Assembly: GCA_964384025.1 (NCBI GenBank)
Contig: CAYLJJ010000119.1
Span: 1-16,643 of the forward strand
Direction: 5' to 3'
Length of the DNA: 16,643 bases
Origin: CAYLJJ01 sp964384025
GTDB taxonomy: Bacteria; Myxococcota_A; Bradymonadia; UBA7976; UBA1532
A program made the translations under genes and the position numbers. The notes under the pieces were generated by a model. It was not told the origin of the DNA, did no database searches, and was given only the letters and a program-made list of their open reading frames with translations. Positions 9,901 to 15,729 of this stretch are shown here, piece after piece; position 1 is the stretch's first letter; each line of letters opens with the position of its first letter.

Positions 9901-10036
9901 GTGGGAGTCCATGGCCATCGCGATCATCTTTGGGTTGCTGTTCTCGACCGTATTGACGCTGGGCTTCGTGCCCGCGTTCTACGCGCTCCTCTTTCGCGTC
10001 AAGGTTACTGAGTACAACCCCACTGCGCCGCGCTGA
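6911..10036 (+). CDS. RND-family efflux permease, inner-membrane subunit (AcrB/HAE-like)
   Basis: At 1041 residues this is full length for the hydrophobe/amphiphile RND family. It is the proton-driven inner-membrane pump of the tripartite system. TM1 lies at about 12-32, TM2-6 near 335-490, and the second TM cluster near 855-1030; two large periplasmic loops contain the porter and docking domains. Duplicated halves are evident. The TM4 motif GMLVDNAIVMSE places Asp400 and Asn401 where AcrB has Asp407 and Asp408. In TM10, GIVINNAIVLID puts Asn941 where AcrB has Lys940. In TM11, RRLRPILLT retains equivalents of AcrB Arg971 (Arg972) and Thr978 (Thr979). The altered relay is shared by sequences I recall from other RND clades, so it probably marks a subfamily rather than a dead pump. 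The ATG overlaps the adaptor stop (ATGA, 6911-6914). Drug, metal or lipid specificity cannot be assigned. Confidence 0.95.
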   Translation: MNLTRAAIKNNRVTTIVLLVIIFAGVSAFLGMPRAEDPGFVIRAAQVVTHFPGASPSRVEKLVTDPLEKIIQEMPELDYVVSTSKAGVSVVNVSVKASYTDMRPIWDALRRKVDRARRSLPSGIIGPTVNDEFGDVFGTLVSITGEGFSYAEIKEVADQLRDQLLNIADASKVDVYGAQDERVFIEYDNATLSRLGISPTQLAGILATSNIIVPGGTIEAGAERIALEPSGSFRDVEHLGETIINLPGRRGVTSLRDIVKIRRGYVDPPASVMRTGRQRALTLAISLREGGDIIALGQEVKALLRAQQASYPIGIEFDVVAFQPDTVERSIDDFVISLGQSVGIVLLVMLIFLGLRTGVLVASLIPMTLLLTFVLMLTLGIGLNKVSLAALIIALGMLVDNAIVMSESVLVQMKKGKSAARAAIDSATELRLSLLTSSLTTASAFLPISLAESNVGEFTDPLFKVVAIALLSSWVLSLTMIPLLCAAFLKVKGQRAQEDAGFNSGFYRGYRGFLLGMVRRPLLTVLLMLGAFGLSLFGFSFIPAEFFPAAEKGNLHVTLRLPRGAPIERTVEAVEALEGFLAERQIPSEGELSDLLTREEGPQGVINWGAFIGQGAPRFVLNYTPEMAAPEYAFLLINLTSVEAASALIPALEAFTLERLPDANLTAKLPSSGPAADHPIAVRLWTRDQADLFGMVEQTKAKLAALPGARMVNDDWGLWGKKLRVDINQTVARRAGISNQDVAISLQTALSGVETTQYREDDKVIPVMLRAQAKDRLNPGRLESHTIYAQSTGVSVPLGQVARITPDFEPSVIKRRGRLQTVTISAEVAEGYGDIAISTALAAWLEETSPSWPQGAGFEMGGTAESSQTASQSIVDKLPIAGFLILILLVAQFNSMRRATIILATIPLALIGVVVGLLIARSHFGFMTFLGVISLAGIVINNAIVLIDRIKHEEAELGRSPDQAILEAAQRRLRPILLTTATTMGGLTPLWISGGPLWESMAIAIIFGLLFSTVLTLGFVPAFYALLFRVKVTEYNPTAPR

Positions 10037-10133
10037 ACCTCAGCGCTCGATTTGTCGCCAAACCTTCGTGATCGGCGGCTTAAACTCGCCATTTATCTTT
10101 AACGCTGAGAACTAACGAGACACCGAGGTTTTA

Positions 10134-10988
10134 ATGAATCAAGAACAGAGCAGCGCTGAGCAAACTTCAGCGAATAAACGAATGCTGGGGGGGTGGATCG
10201 CCTCTGCCTGGGCCTTCTTCTTCCTCACCTTGTTCCTCACCTGGTGGTTGATCCCCGAAGACTTCACCATGGACGTCTCATCTATCGTCCAGAAATATAT
10301 ATTCTCAATCACACACATCTTCTTAGCCAGCCTGCTGCTCTTTATCGGCTTCCTCGCGGTGGGCGCCACGCGATGGCAGCTTGAGACCTCAGACCCTACG
10401 AACAACCCAGCAGTCTCCAGCAAAGATGTTTCTCAGACCAGCGTACATAACCGAGTCCACTCGCAGTTCTTGAGCAACACAACAGAGCAGTTCGTGATGT
10501 TCGCCGCTGCAGTGCTCGCGGCAACGCCCTTCATCACCGCCTCCTACCTGCGCCTCATCACCCTGGTGACGATCCTATGGATCCTGGGACGCTTCTTTTT
10601 CTGGGGGGGCTACTGGTACACCGCAGCGAACAACCTGCCAACCTACCCGCGGGCCATAGGGCTGGGCCTCGGCCTGATGTGCACCCTGTCCATCGCGAGC
10701 TTGGCCGTGATCGGGATCTGTCTCCACTTCCCCATCTTCCAAGGGCTGCTTGAGCCCTCCACCACGACCCTCACCTCTGGGTTCTCTCTCAGCGAGGTGC
10801 TCATTCGGCCCTCTGTGCCGCCTGCGGGCAGCAACCTCCTGCCGATCATCTTTGTGAGCGGGATCGTGACGTTGATGGGGGTGCTGGCGGTCCGCCCCAA
10901 GATCGCGCCGCCGGTTATCCCGATGGCGATCATCGCCCTGCTCGGCTGGGTGATCCTGCTCATCTCTGGAACGATCCCCATCCGCTGA
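10134..10988 (+). CDS. MAPEG-family integral membrane protein, extended form
   Basis: This 284-residue, strongly hydrophobic protein has about six predicted membrane segments. Its central part (about 110-185) fits the MAPEG family (membrane-associated proteins in eicosanoid and glutathione metabolism). NTTEQFVMFAAAVLA (Asn115, Glu118) is followed by LGRFFFWGGYW (Arg153, Tyr160) and YPRAIGLGLGLM (Arg173), the spacing typical of bacterial MAPEG proteins. Ordinary MAPEG proteins have about 130-160 residues and four helices. This one adds a Ser/Thr/Asn-rich loop (83-113) before the core and two extra helices near 235-253 and 258-281. GAGG (10125-10128) sits five bases before the ATG. It lies 98 bases after the permease on the same strand with no convincing terminator between, so it may belong to the efflux transcript. 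Some MAPEG members conjugate glutathione to lipophiles or reduce lipid peroxides; activity here is unproven. Confidence 0.78.
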   Translation: MNQEQSSAEQTSANKRMLGGWIASAWAFFFLTLFLTWWLIPEDFTMDVSSIVQKYIFSITHIFLASLLLFIGFLAVGATRWQLETSDPTNNPAVSSKDVSQTSVHNRVHSQFLSNTTEQFVMFAAAVLAATPFITASYLRLITLVTILWILGRFFFWGGYWYTAANNLPTYPRAIGLGLGLMCTLSIASLAVIGICLHFPIFQGLLEPSTTTLTSGFSLSEVLIRPSVPPAGSNLLPIIFVSGIVTLMGVLAVRPKIAPPVIPMAIIALLGWVILLISGTIPIR

Positions 10989-11174
10989 CCGCAGGGGTTA
11001 AAGTGTTATCTAGAGTGATTTCTCCATGAGCTGGCCCCGCCGTGAGACCTGGGCGCGATCACTGAAGACCATCACCCGACGATAGGAAGCTGTACGTGCT
11101 GCGCCTCTTCTCTCAGTTCAGGGCCTACGCTGATCTTGGGAAGGATGAGGCCATAAAAGAGAGGGAACTGAGGC

Positions 11175-12095
11175 ATGAAGAAGATCAAAGATCGCGCCCT
11201 GGGCGCTCTCCTCGGGTTGGCGGTGGGAGACGCCCTAGGTGGCCCCCTTGAGTTTCGGATGCGGGGCCGCTTTGAGCCGATCACTGGGATGGTGGCGGGG
11301 GGCAAGTTTCATCTGGATCCGGGAGAGTGGAGCGATGACACCTCAATGGCGCTCTGCTTGGCTGAGAGTTTGTTGGAGTCAGGGGGTTTTGATGCCCGCG
11401 ATCAGATGGAGCGCTACAGCGAGTGGGCCTTCACCGGAAAGTTCAGCAGCCGCCCTCAAGCCTTTGGCTTCGGTCAGACTTTCCTGCGTGCCCTGATGCG
11501 CTACAAAAAGACCGGAGACTCCTTCCCAGGGCTGCACAACCCCAAGCGTCCAGGCAACGGCTGCATCATGCGCCTCGCCCCCTTGCCGATCTTCTACTTC
11601 CCTGACCGTCAACAGGTGCTCCACTTCGCGGGAATGAGCAGCCAAGTGACCCACGGGATGCCAGAGAGTGTTTTCGCTACCCGTCTCTTCTCTCAGATCT
11701 TGATGAGCGCCCTCGCTGGAGCCAGCAAGGAGGAGATCCTCTTTGGGCAGGTGGTGGAGTCAGAGGCCCCCGAGGAGATCCAGGCGATCGCTCAGGGGGT
11801 CTACCGAGAGAAGGAGGAGCAGCAGATCGAGAGCACCTTCTTCGCGGGGCGCTGCCTGGAGGCGGCCCTCTGGTGCTTCCTGTACACCGACAGCTATCGA
11901 GAAGCGGTCTTGAAGGCGGTCAACTTGGGGGGAGACGCAGACTCAACCGGGGCGGTCTGCGGTCAACTCGCGGGGGCCTACTACGGCCACTCCCAGATCC
12001 CCTCGGAGTGGCTCGCCACCCTTGCCAAAGGAGATCTCGTCTTAGAGATGGCGGATCGGCTCTATGAACGGGTTGGGGAGCGTGAGGCTATTTGA
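11175..12095 (+). CDS. ADP-ribosylglycohydrolase (DraG/ARH family)
   Basis: This 306-residue all-alpha hydrolase should remove ADP-ribose from a modified protein or small molecule in the cytoplasm using a binuclear metal centre. Both metal-binding signatures are present: WSDDTS near the N-terminus (Ser53, Asp54, Asp55 as ligands, Ser replacing the commoner Thr) and GGDADSTGAVCGQLAGAYYG near the C-terminus (Asp254, Asp256, Ser257). The opening motif ALGALLGLAVGDALGGPLEF is also characteristic, and the length is normal for the family, so it looks intact. GAGGG (11161-11165) provides a ribosome site nine bases before the ATG. No ADP-ribosyltransferase, toxin gene or macrodomain partner is visible in the window, so the target is unknown. 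DraG in nitrogen fixation is one family member, but nothing here points to nitrogenase. The gene converges on the vWA gene, with the two stop codons overlapping. Confidence 0.93.
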   Translation: MKKIKDRALGALLGLAVGDALGGPLEFRMRGRFEPITGMVAGGKFHLDPGEWSDDTSMALCLAESLLESGGFDARDQMERYSEWAFTGKFSSRPQAFGFGQTFLRALMRYKKTGDSFPGLHNPKRPGNGCIMRLAPLPIFYFPDRQQVLHFAGMSSQVTHGMPESVFATRLFSQILMSALAGASKEEILFGQVVESEAPEEIQAIAQGVYREKEEQQIESTFFAGRCLEAALWCFLYTDSYREAVLKAVNLGGDADSTGAVCGQLAGAYYGHSQIPSEWLATLAKGDLVLEMADRLYERVGEREAI

Positions 12096-14139
12096 GCTGT
12101 TTGAGCAGCTCCGCCTTCTTCACCAACTGGACAAACTCAGCGCGGTAGCCCTCTAGATCTTTGCCCTTGGCGCCTTCTCCCAACTGTTTGATCTTCGCCC
12201 AGCTGCTGCTGCCCTTAAACTTAGAGTCACGCAGGCTCATCCCAAACATCGCCACGGCAGCCGAGAAGCGGAAGTTGTCGGAGGTCTCCTTGATCTGTTG
12301 GTCGAGGATGGGCTGAGAGATGAGCTTGCTCTTATCGTCATCTGGAGCTTTGTAGCGTAGCTTGAGGGTCATCATCTCTTGGGAGCCCGCCGCAGGCGAG
12401 AGTGTCGATTTCTGATATTTTAGCTCATCGATTCCAGAGATCTGTTCCTTGGAGCCCGCAGGGATGATCTCATAGAGCGCGGTCACGGTGTGCCCAGCTC
12501 CCAGCTCTCCAGCGTCCTTCTTGTCATCGTTGAAGTCTTTGGCGGCCAAGATGCGGTTTTCATAGCCGATCAGGCGATAGGCTTTGACCCGGTTGGGGTT
12601 GAACTCGATCTGGATCTTCACATCCTTGGCGATGGTGAAGAGGGTGCCGCCCATCTCTTTGACGAGGACTTTTTTGGCTTCTAGGATGCTGTCGATATAG
12701 GCGTGGTTGCCGTTGCCATGCTGAGCCAACTTCTGCATCTTGGCGTCCTGATAGTTGCCCATCCCAAAGCCAAGGATACTCAAGAAGACCCCAGATTTAC
12801 GCTTCTCTTCGATGAGGCGCACCAGCTCTCCATCGCTGGACTGCCCGACATTAAAGTCCCCATCCGTGGCCAGGATGATGCGGTTGTTACCGCCCTTGAT
12901 GAAGTTGTCTTGGGCGACCTTATAGGCCAGCTTGATCCCCGCCCCGCCCGCCGTAGAGCCTCCAGCGCGGAGGCCATCAAGGGCGGCGAGGATCTTCTCC
13001 TGCTGCTTGCCTGGGGTGGAGGGGAGGACGAGGCCCGCGGCGCCCGCGTAGACCACGATAGCGACCCGGTCTTGGACGCGCATGTTCTTGACCAGGAGCT
13101 TAAAGGCGGCCTTGAGCAGCGGCAGCTTGTTGGCCCTGCGCATCGAGCCGGAGACATCCAGGAGATAGACGAGGTTGCTGGGGGGGAGGGCCTGGAGGTC
13201 AATCTTCTTGCCCTGCAAGCCGACGTGGATCAGGCGATGCTCAGGGGCCCAGGGGGCCGCAGAGATCTCGGTGTTGATCGAGAAGGGTTGCTCTTTGGGG
13301 TTGGGGTAGTCATAGCTGAAGTAGTTGATCAGCTCCTCGATGCGCACGGCGTCGGCGGGAGGGAGGCGGCTCATGTTGAGGAAGCGGCGGATGTTGGCGT
13401 AAGCGGCGGTGTCGACGTCGATGGAGAGGGTGGAGAGGGGCTCCTTCTGGGCCGACTTAAACTCGTTCTCCTTGATCGTGTCATAGCCCTCTCGGCTGGG
13501 GGCTTCGAGGGGAGCCTCTGGGCGCGCAATCATCAGCCCGCTGGGCTTCATCAGCGCGCCTTCGACGGTGTTCTCAGAGAAGCTATAGAACTTCACCGCC
13601 CCGCCTCTTCCAACCTTCGCCCCGTTCTTATGGCGCCTCATCGACGCAGGATCTGGGCTGGGAGCGGGGGAGTTCTCAGCATCAGCGCCCAAGATGGTTC
13701 GACGAAGCACTGAGTTTTGTAAGGCCCGACGACGCTCTCGAACTCGGGTCTTCTCTTCGCTCCTCTTCGCACGGTCTTGAACGCGAGCCTCCTCTCTGGC
13801 CCTCCTCTTCCTCTCCATCTCTTTCTTCTGCTGCTCCACGCTCGTGTGGAGCAGGAGGCTTAGACGCAGGGTCTCTCCTGCTTTCAGCTGAAGCGCGCGG
13901 CTCTGCATCCGAAAGCCGGGCATCTTACAGACCAGCCGCTGCGCTCCCTCGGGGACTCTCTTAAAGAGGAGGCGGCCATCGGTCCCGGTCATCGCGGTCT
14001 GCCCAGCGAGCAGGCAGCGCGCTCCGGCTAAGGGTCCCTGCGCGGACTTGACCTCAACGGCGACCTGTCCAAAGCCCTGGGCTTGAGCGTCCAGGCCCCA
14101 AAGCAGCAGCGCGAGGCTCAGCAAAAGTTTCTCTCTCAT
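12088..14139 (-). CDS. Secreted YfbK-like von Willebrand factor A domain protein
   Basis: Exported protein of 683 residues. Residues 1-20 form a signal peptide (cleavage after AQA). Residues of about 22-97 resemble a carboxypeptidase-regulatory or PEGA-like beta-sandwich (GTDGRLLFKRVPEGAQRLVC). Residues 102-140 are a highly charged, probably helical segment, and 150-215 are low complexity. From about 218 it follows the YfbK architecture: an N-terminal module (TLSIDVDTAAYANIRRFL, 237-254), a vWA domain (about 322-495) and a C-terminal YfbK-type module (about 500-683). The vWA metal site (MIDAS) is complete: Asp328-x-Ser330-x-Ser332 in LLDVSGSM, Thr396 in GGSTAGGAG and Asp426 in ATDGDFNVG. It should bind a divalent cation and a protein ligand in the periplasm or at the cell surface. 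The ligand is unknown. A degenerate copy of its C-terminus lies just upstream on the same strand. Confidence 0.92.
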   Translation of the reverse strand: MREKLLLSLALLLWGLDAQAQGFGQVAVEVKSAQGPLAGARCLLAGQTAMTGTDGRLLFKRVPEGAQRLVCKMPGFRMQSRALQLKAGETLRLSLLLHTSVEQQKKEMERKRRAREEARVQDRAKRSEEKTRVRERRRALQNSVLRRTILGADAENSPAPSPDPASMRRHKNGAKVGRGGAVKFYSFSENTVEGALMKPSGLMIARPEAPLEAPSREGYDTIKENEFKSAQKEPLSTLSIDVDTAAYANIRRFLNMSRLPPADAVRIEELINYFSYDYPNPKEQPFSINTEISAAPWAPEHRLIHVGLQGKKIDLQALPPSNLVYLLDVSGSMRRANKLPLLKAAFKLLVKNMRVQDRVAIVVYAGAAGLVLPSTPGKQQEKILAALDGLRAGGSTAGGAGIKLAYKVAQDNFIKGGNNRIILATDGDFNVGQSSDGELVRLIEEKRKSGVFLSILGFGMGNYQDAKMQKLAQHGNGNHAYIDSILEAKKVLVKEMGGTLFTIAKDVKIQIEFNPNRVKAYRLIGYENRILAAKDFNDDKKDAGELGAGHTVTALYEIIPAGSKEQISGIDELKYQKSTLSPAAGSQEMMTLKLRYKAPDDDKSKLISQPILDQQIKETSDNFRFSAAVAMFGMSLRDSKFKGSSSWAKIKQLGEGAKGKDLEGYRAEFVQLVKKAELLKQLK

Positions 14140-14196
14140 AGAGTGTCCCTTTTTTGGGTGGGAGGGAGGGTTATGGGGAGGAGCGAAGCGAACGCC

Positions 14197-14310
14197 TTAC
14201 TTGAGCTGCTCCGCCTTCTTCACCCACTGGATGAAGTCGTGGCGGTAGCCCTCCTTAATTTTGGCGCTCTGCCCGAGATCCTTGACCAGCTCCCGGCTGC
14301 TCTGCCCCTG
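14197..14310 (-). pseudogene. Remnant C-terminus of a second YfbK-like vWA gene
   Basis: About 37 codons on the minus strand, ending with TAA at 14197-14199, read SSRELVKDLGQSAK, then IKEGYRHDFIQWVKKAEQLK. They align with the last residues of the intact vWA protein (SSSWAKIKQLGEGAKGKDLE, then GYRAEFVQLVKKAELLKQLK). The DNA is visibly similar too: GAGCTGCTCCGCCTTCTTCA here and GAGCAGCTCCGCCTTCTTCA in the neighbour. A stop codon and unrelated AT-rich sequence lie immediately upstream, so no start, vWA core or signal peptide remains. This is best explained as a tandem paralogue that lost all but its tail. It is too divergent from the intact copy (about half of residues identical) to be a very recent duplication. 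Confidence 0.75.
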
Positions 14311-14501
14311 AGAATAGGAATTTTAAGCAACCCCAGAAAGTATGCGTGTGTGCTTGATATTCCATAACTCTTCCACCATTAGCATTCTGAAGATAGATCT
14401 CCCCCCTCTCCGCGTCGAGCGGAATTTTTTCCCAGTCAAAATGCTCTGGTGTCAGATTGCGTCCACCGCACCCCAGACCAACTCTCTTTGTGAGCAGACA
14501 G
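14311..14501 (-). other. AT-richer stretch with short unassigned reading
   Basis: Base composition shifts here, with runs such as GGAATTTTTTCCC, against the GC-rich flanks. On the minus strand a frame is open through the segment and gives a moderately protein-like reading (LTPEHFDWEKIPLDAERGEI then YLQNANGGRVMEYQ). It has no ribosome site or credible start, and runs out of frame into the vWA remnant. I recognise no family. It may be the end of the degraded element encoded just upstream, or inserted non-coding sequence. Confidence 0.25.
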
Positions 14502-14790
14502 CTACATCTGGCGATCCTTGAGAGCTTGCTCATCAAGGATGGGGATGTCGCGTGTACGCCGCTCCCAGTGACCGTTGCGCCGGTCGTAGAGGTCGCCCAA
14601 CTCCTCGGAGACATTGGTCTTGAAGTGGGACTTGAAGCGAGCCTTCCAACTCGCTGAGCGGGCGGCGAGGATGATGCGAAGGTGGTTTGAGGTGCTCGCC
14701 AGGAGGTGAAGGCGGATGTGCTCGCCGTAGAGGCGCTGTGACCTCAAAGAGCTGCCATTCATGCTGTTGGTAGATCAGGGGATGGGCCAT
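14502..14790 (-). pseudogene. Frameshifted small gene, possibly a Y1/REP-type (HUH) transposase relative
   Basis: Reading leftwards, AGAGG lies five bases before an ATG at 14790, which opens MAHPLIYQQHEWQLFEVTA. The coding signal then moves to the neighbouring frame as RLYGEHIRLHLLASTSNHLR, SWKARFKSHFKTNVSEELGD and RNGHWERRTRDIPILDEQAL, ending with TAG at 14502-14504. Third codon positions are almost all G or C in the second part, so it was a real gene. The layout resembles short REP-associated or IS200-like transposase relatives: SNH.H followed by hydrophobic residues, then a ...GHxWERR...L.DEx.L..R... tail leading to a final tyrosine-containing helix. Here the His-x-His pair is degenerate (His-Leu-Arg), the catalytic Tyr region is missing after the stop, and the two halves are out of frame by one base. 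An intact 86-codon frame from ATG 14762 exists but lacks a ribosome site. Family assignment is by eye and uncertain. Confidence 0.45.
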
Positions 14791-14855
14791 TGGGGCCTCT
14801 GGCTTGTGTGCGACCAGAGGCGGCTGGGCAAGGGGTGGCCTGATGACACCTTTCC

Positions 14856-15383
14856 TTAGATTTCAGGGGGATGTGGGGCTGGTGATGCTGTTTCGGGTGA
14901 GAGACATGGCTGGATTCTGGACAACATGAACGGGTAGGGGCCTGGGTTAGAGCTTCTGAGCAAGCCCTGCATCGAGCACCGCTTATAAGGCGGGCCGTAA
15001 AAGGTGGCTGGCACCGATCCGGTCCGACTGAAGGTTTCCTCCGACTCCAGCACGAGCCGCCCGGCCGAGAGGTCCAAGGTGAAGGGCACCCGTTCCAGGA
15101 TCTTGAGCGACACCATACCGTCCAGCATCGGCCAGCTCGGCGGCAGCATCTTGGCGAGGTCGAAGACAGCCAGCTTCTCCTGGGGCAGCTCCGCGCCGGC
15201 CTGGAAGACCGGCTGACCGGGGCAGCGTTGGGTCACGACCTTCTCCCCGCCCATGCGGAAGCCGACGATGCGGCCCGAGGGGCTGCAGCCGAGCTCCTTG
15301 GCCACCTGCGGCGAGACGATGGTGAGCCCTCCCCCCGTGTCGAAGAGCATGCGCCGGGGCTTACCACCCACGAAGGCCGTCAC
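14856..15383 (-). CDS. Retropepsin-like aspartic protease (clan AA), 5' end disrupted
   Basis: The product resembles the bacterial single-lobe aspartyl proteases (PF13650/PF13975 type). RRMLFDTGGGLTIVSPQVAK carries the catalytic Asp-Thr-Gly (Asp15 from the GTG at 15383), and MLDGMVSLKILERVPFTLDL fits the family's later IDGLLGxDFL-like strand and hairpin. Such proteins act as homodimers, often exported. The only in-frame start is a GTG at 15383 without a clear ribosome site, and it falls inside the fold. Homologous-looking sequence continues upstream in frame (GQPLAILKLEPYEAGLYTVT) to about 15437, then becomes nonsense until a stop at 15531. At that point a different frame offers LAALGLASPAIVEATPPA, which looks like a signal-peptide end. 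A frameshift near 15437-15442 in a GCCGCCGGCC run would rejoin the two. The C-terminal 40 residues are Pro/Ser-rich. The fold call is fairly firm; function as encoded is doubtful. Confidence 0.65.
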   Translation of the reverse strand: MTAFVGGKPRRMLFDTGGGLTIVSPQVAKELGCSPSGRIVGFRMGGEKVVTQRCPGQPVFQAGAELPQEKLAVFDLAKMLPPSWPMLDGMVSLKILERVPFTLDLSAGRLVLESEETFSRTGSVPATFYGPPYKRCSMQGLLRSSNPGPYPFMLSRIQPCLSPETASPAPHPPEI

Positions 15384-15415
15384 TGTGTACAGCCCGGCCT
15401 CGTAGGGCTCTAGCT

Positions 15416-15586
15416 TCAGGATGGCGAGGGGCTGGCCGGCGGCGTGGCCTCGACGATGGCTGGGGAAGCCAGGCCCAGAGCAGCGAGAATTTCTCCACCC
15501 CAGTGGCCAACGACGATTAAGTTGCTGTGCTTATCGGCGAGCCTAGTGGCGTGCTCCCATGCGTTTGAATATGGAAAGCAGTTCAC
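15416..15586 (-). pseudogene. Short fragment, weak UspA-like or Nif3-like resemblance
   Basis: A 56-codon minus-strand frame runs from a GTG at 15586, directly after a TAG, to a TGA at 15416-15418, overlapping the start region of the protease. Its core, NAWEHATRLADKHSNLIVVG then HWGGEILAALGLAS, can be read two ways. One is the C-terminal nucleotide loop of a universal stress protein (Gly-2x-Gly-9x-Gly-Ser, here with Ala for the second-last Gly). The other is the GHxxxE metal motif of a Nif3-like protein. Its last part may instead be the displaced signal peptide of the protease. With no upstream extension in this frame, it is at best a gene fragment. Confidence 0.25.
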
Positions 15587-15729
15587 CTATTCACGTGGAT
15601 GCCTCGCGATTCACATCTCTTCTTGCCATCCGCCTATACACAACACTGTAAACGCACTGATTACACTGGCGAGGTCGTTGACCAACGCGCACTGCGCCGC
15701 CTGATCAGATACACATCCAGTGGGCTATA

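Noticed and set aside
10074..10100. Possible terminator after the permease (GGCG and CGCC arms followed by ATTTATCTTT).
   Set aside because: The stem is only four base pairs with a nine-base loop and the T-run is interrupted, so it is too weak to call.
12703..13713. A 336-codon plus-strand frame opposite the vWA gene.
   Set aside because: It lies antisense to the vWA MIDAS region and has no recognisable domain or ribosome site.
12088..14139. Idea that the vWA protein and the WD40 protein form a propeller-vWA system.
   Set aside because: They are about 9 kb apart on the same strand with unrelated plus-strand operons between; the vWA protein is secreted and the WD40 protein is not, and no MoxR ATPase is present.
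15444..15704. Plus-strand frame with a lipoprotein-like LVAC segment.
   Set aside because: The Cys-containing stretch is internal, there is no ribosome site, and the rest is featureless and antisense to the protease/Usp-like fragments.
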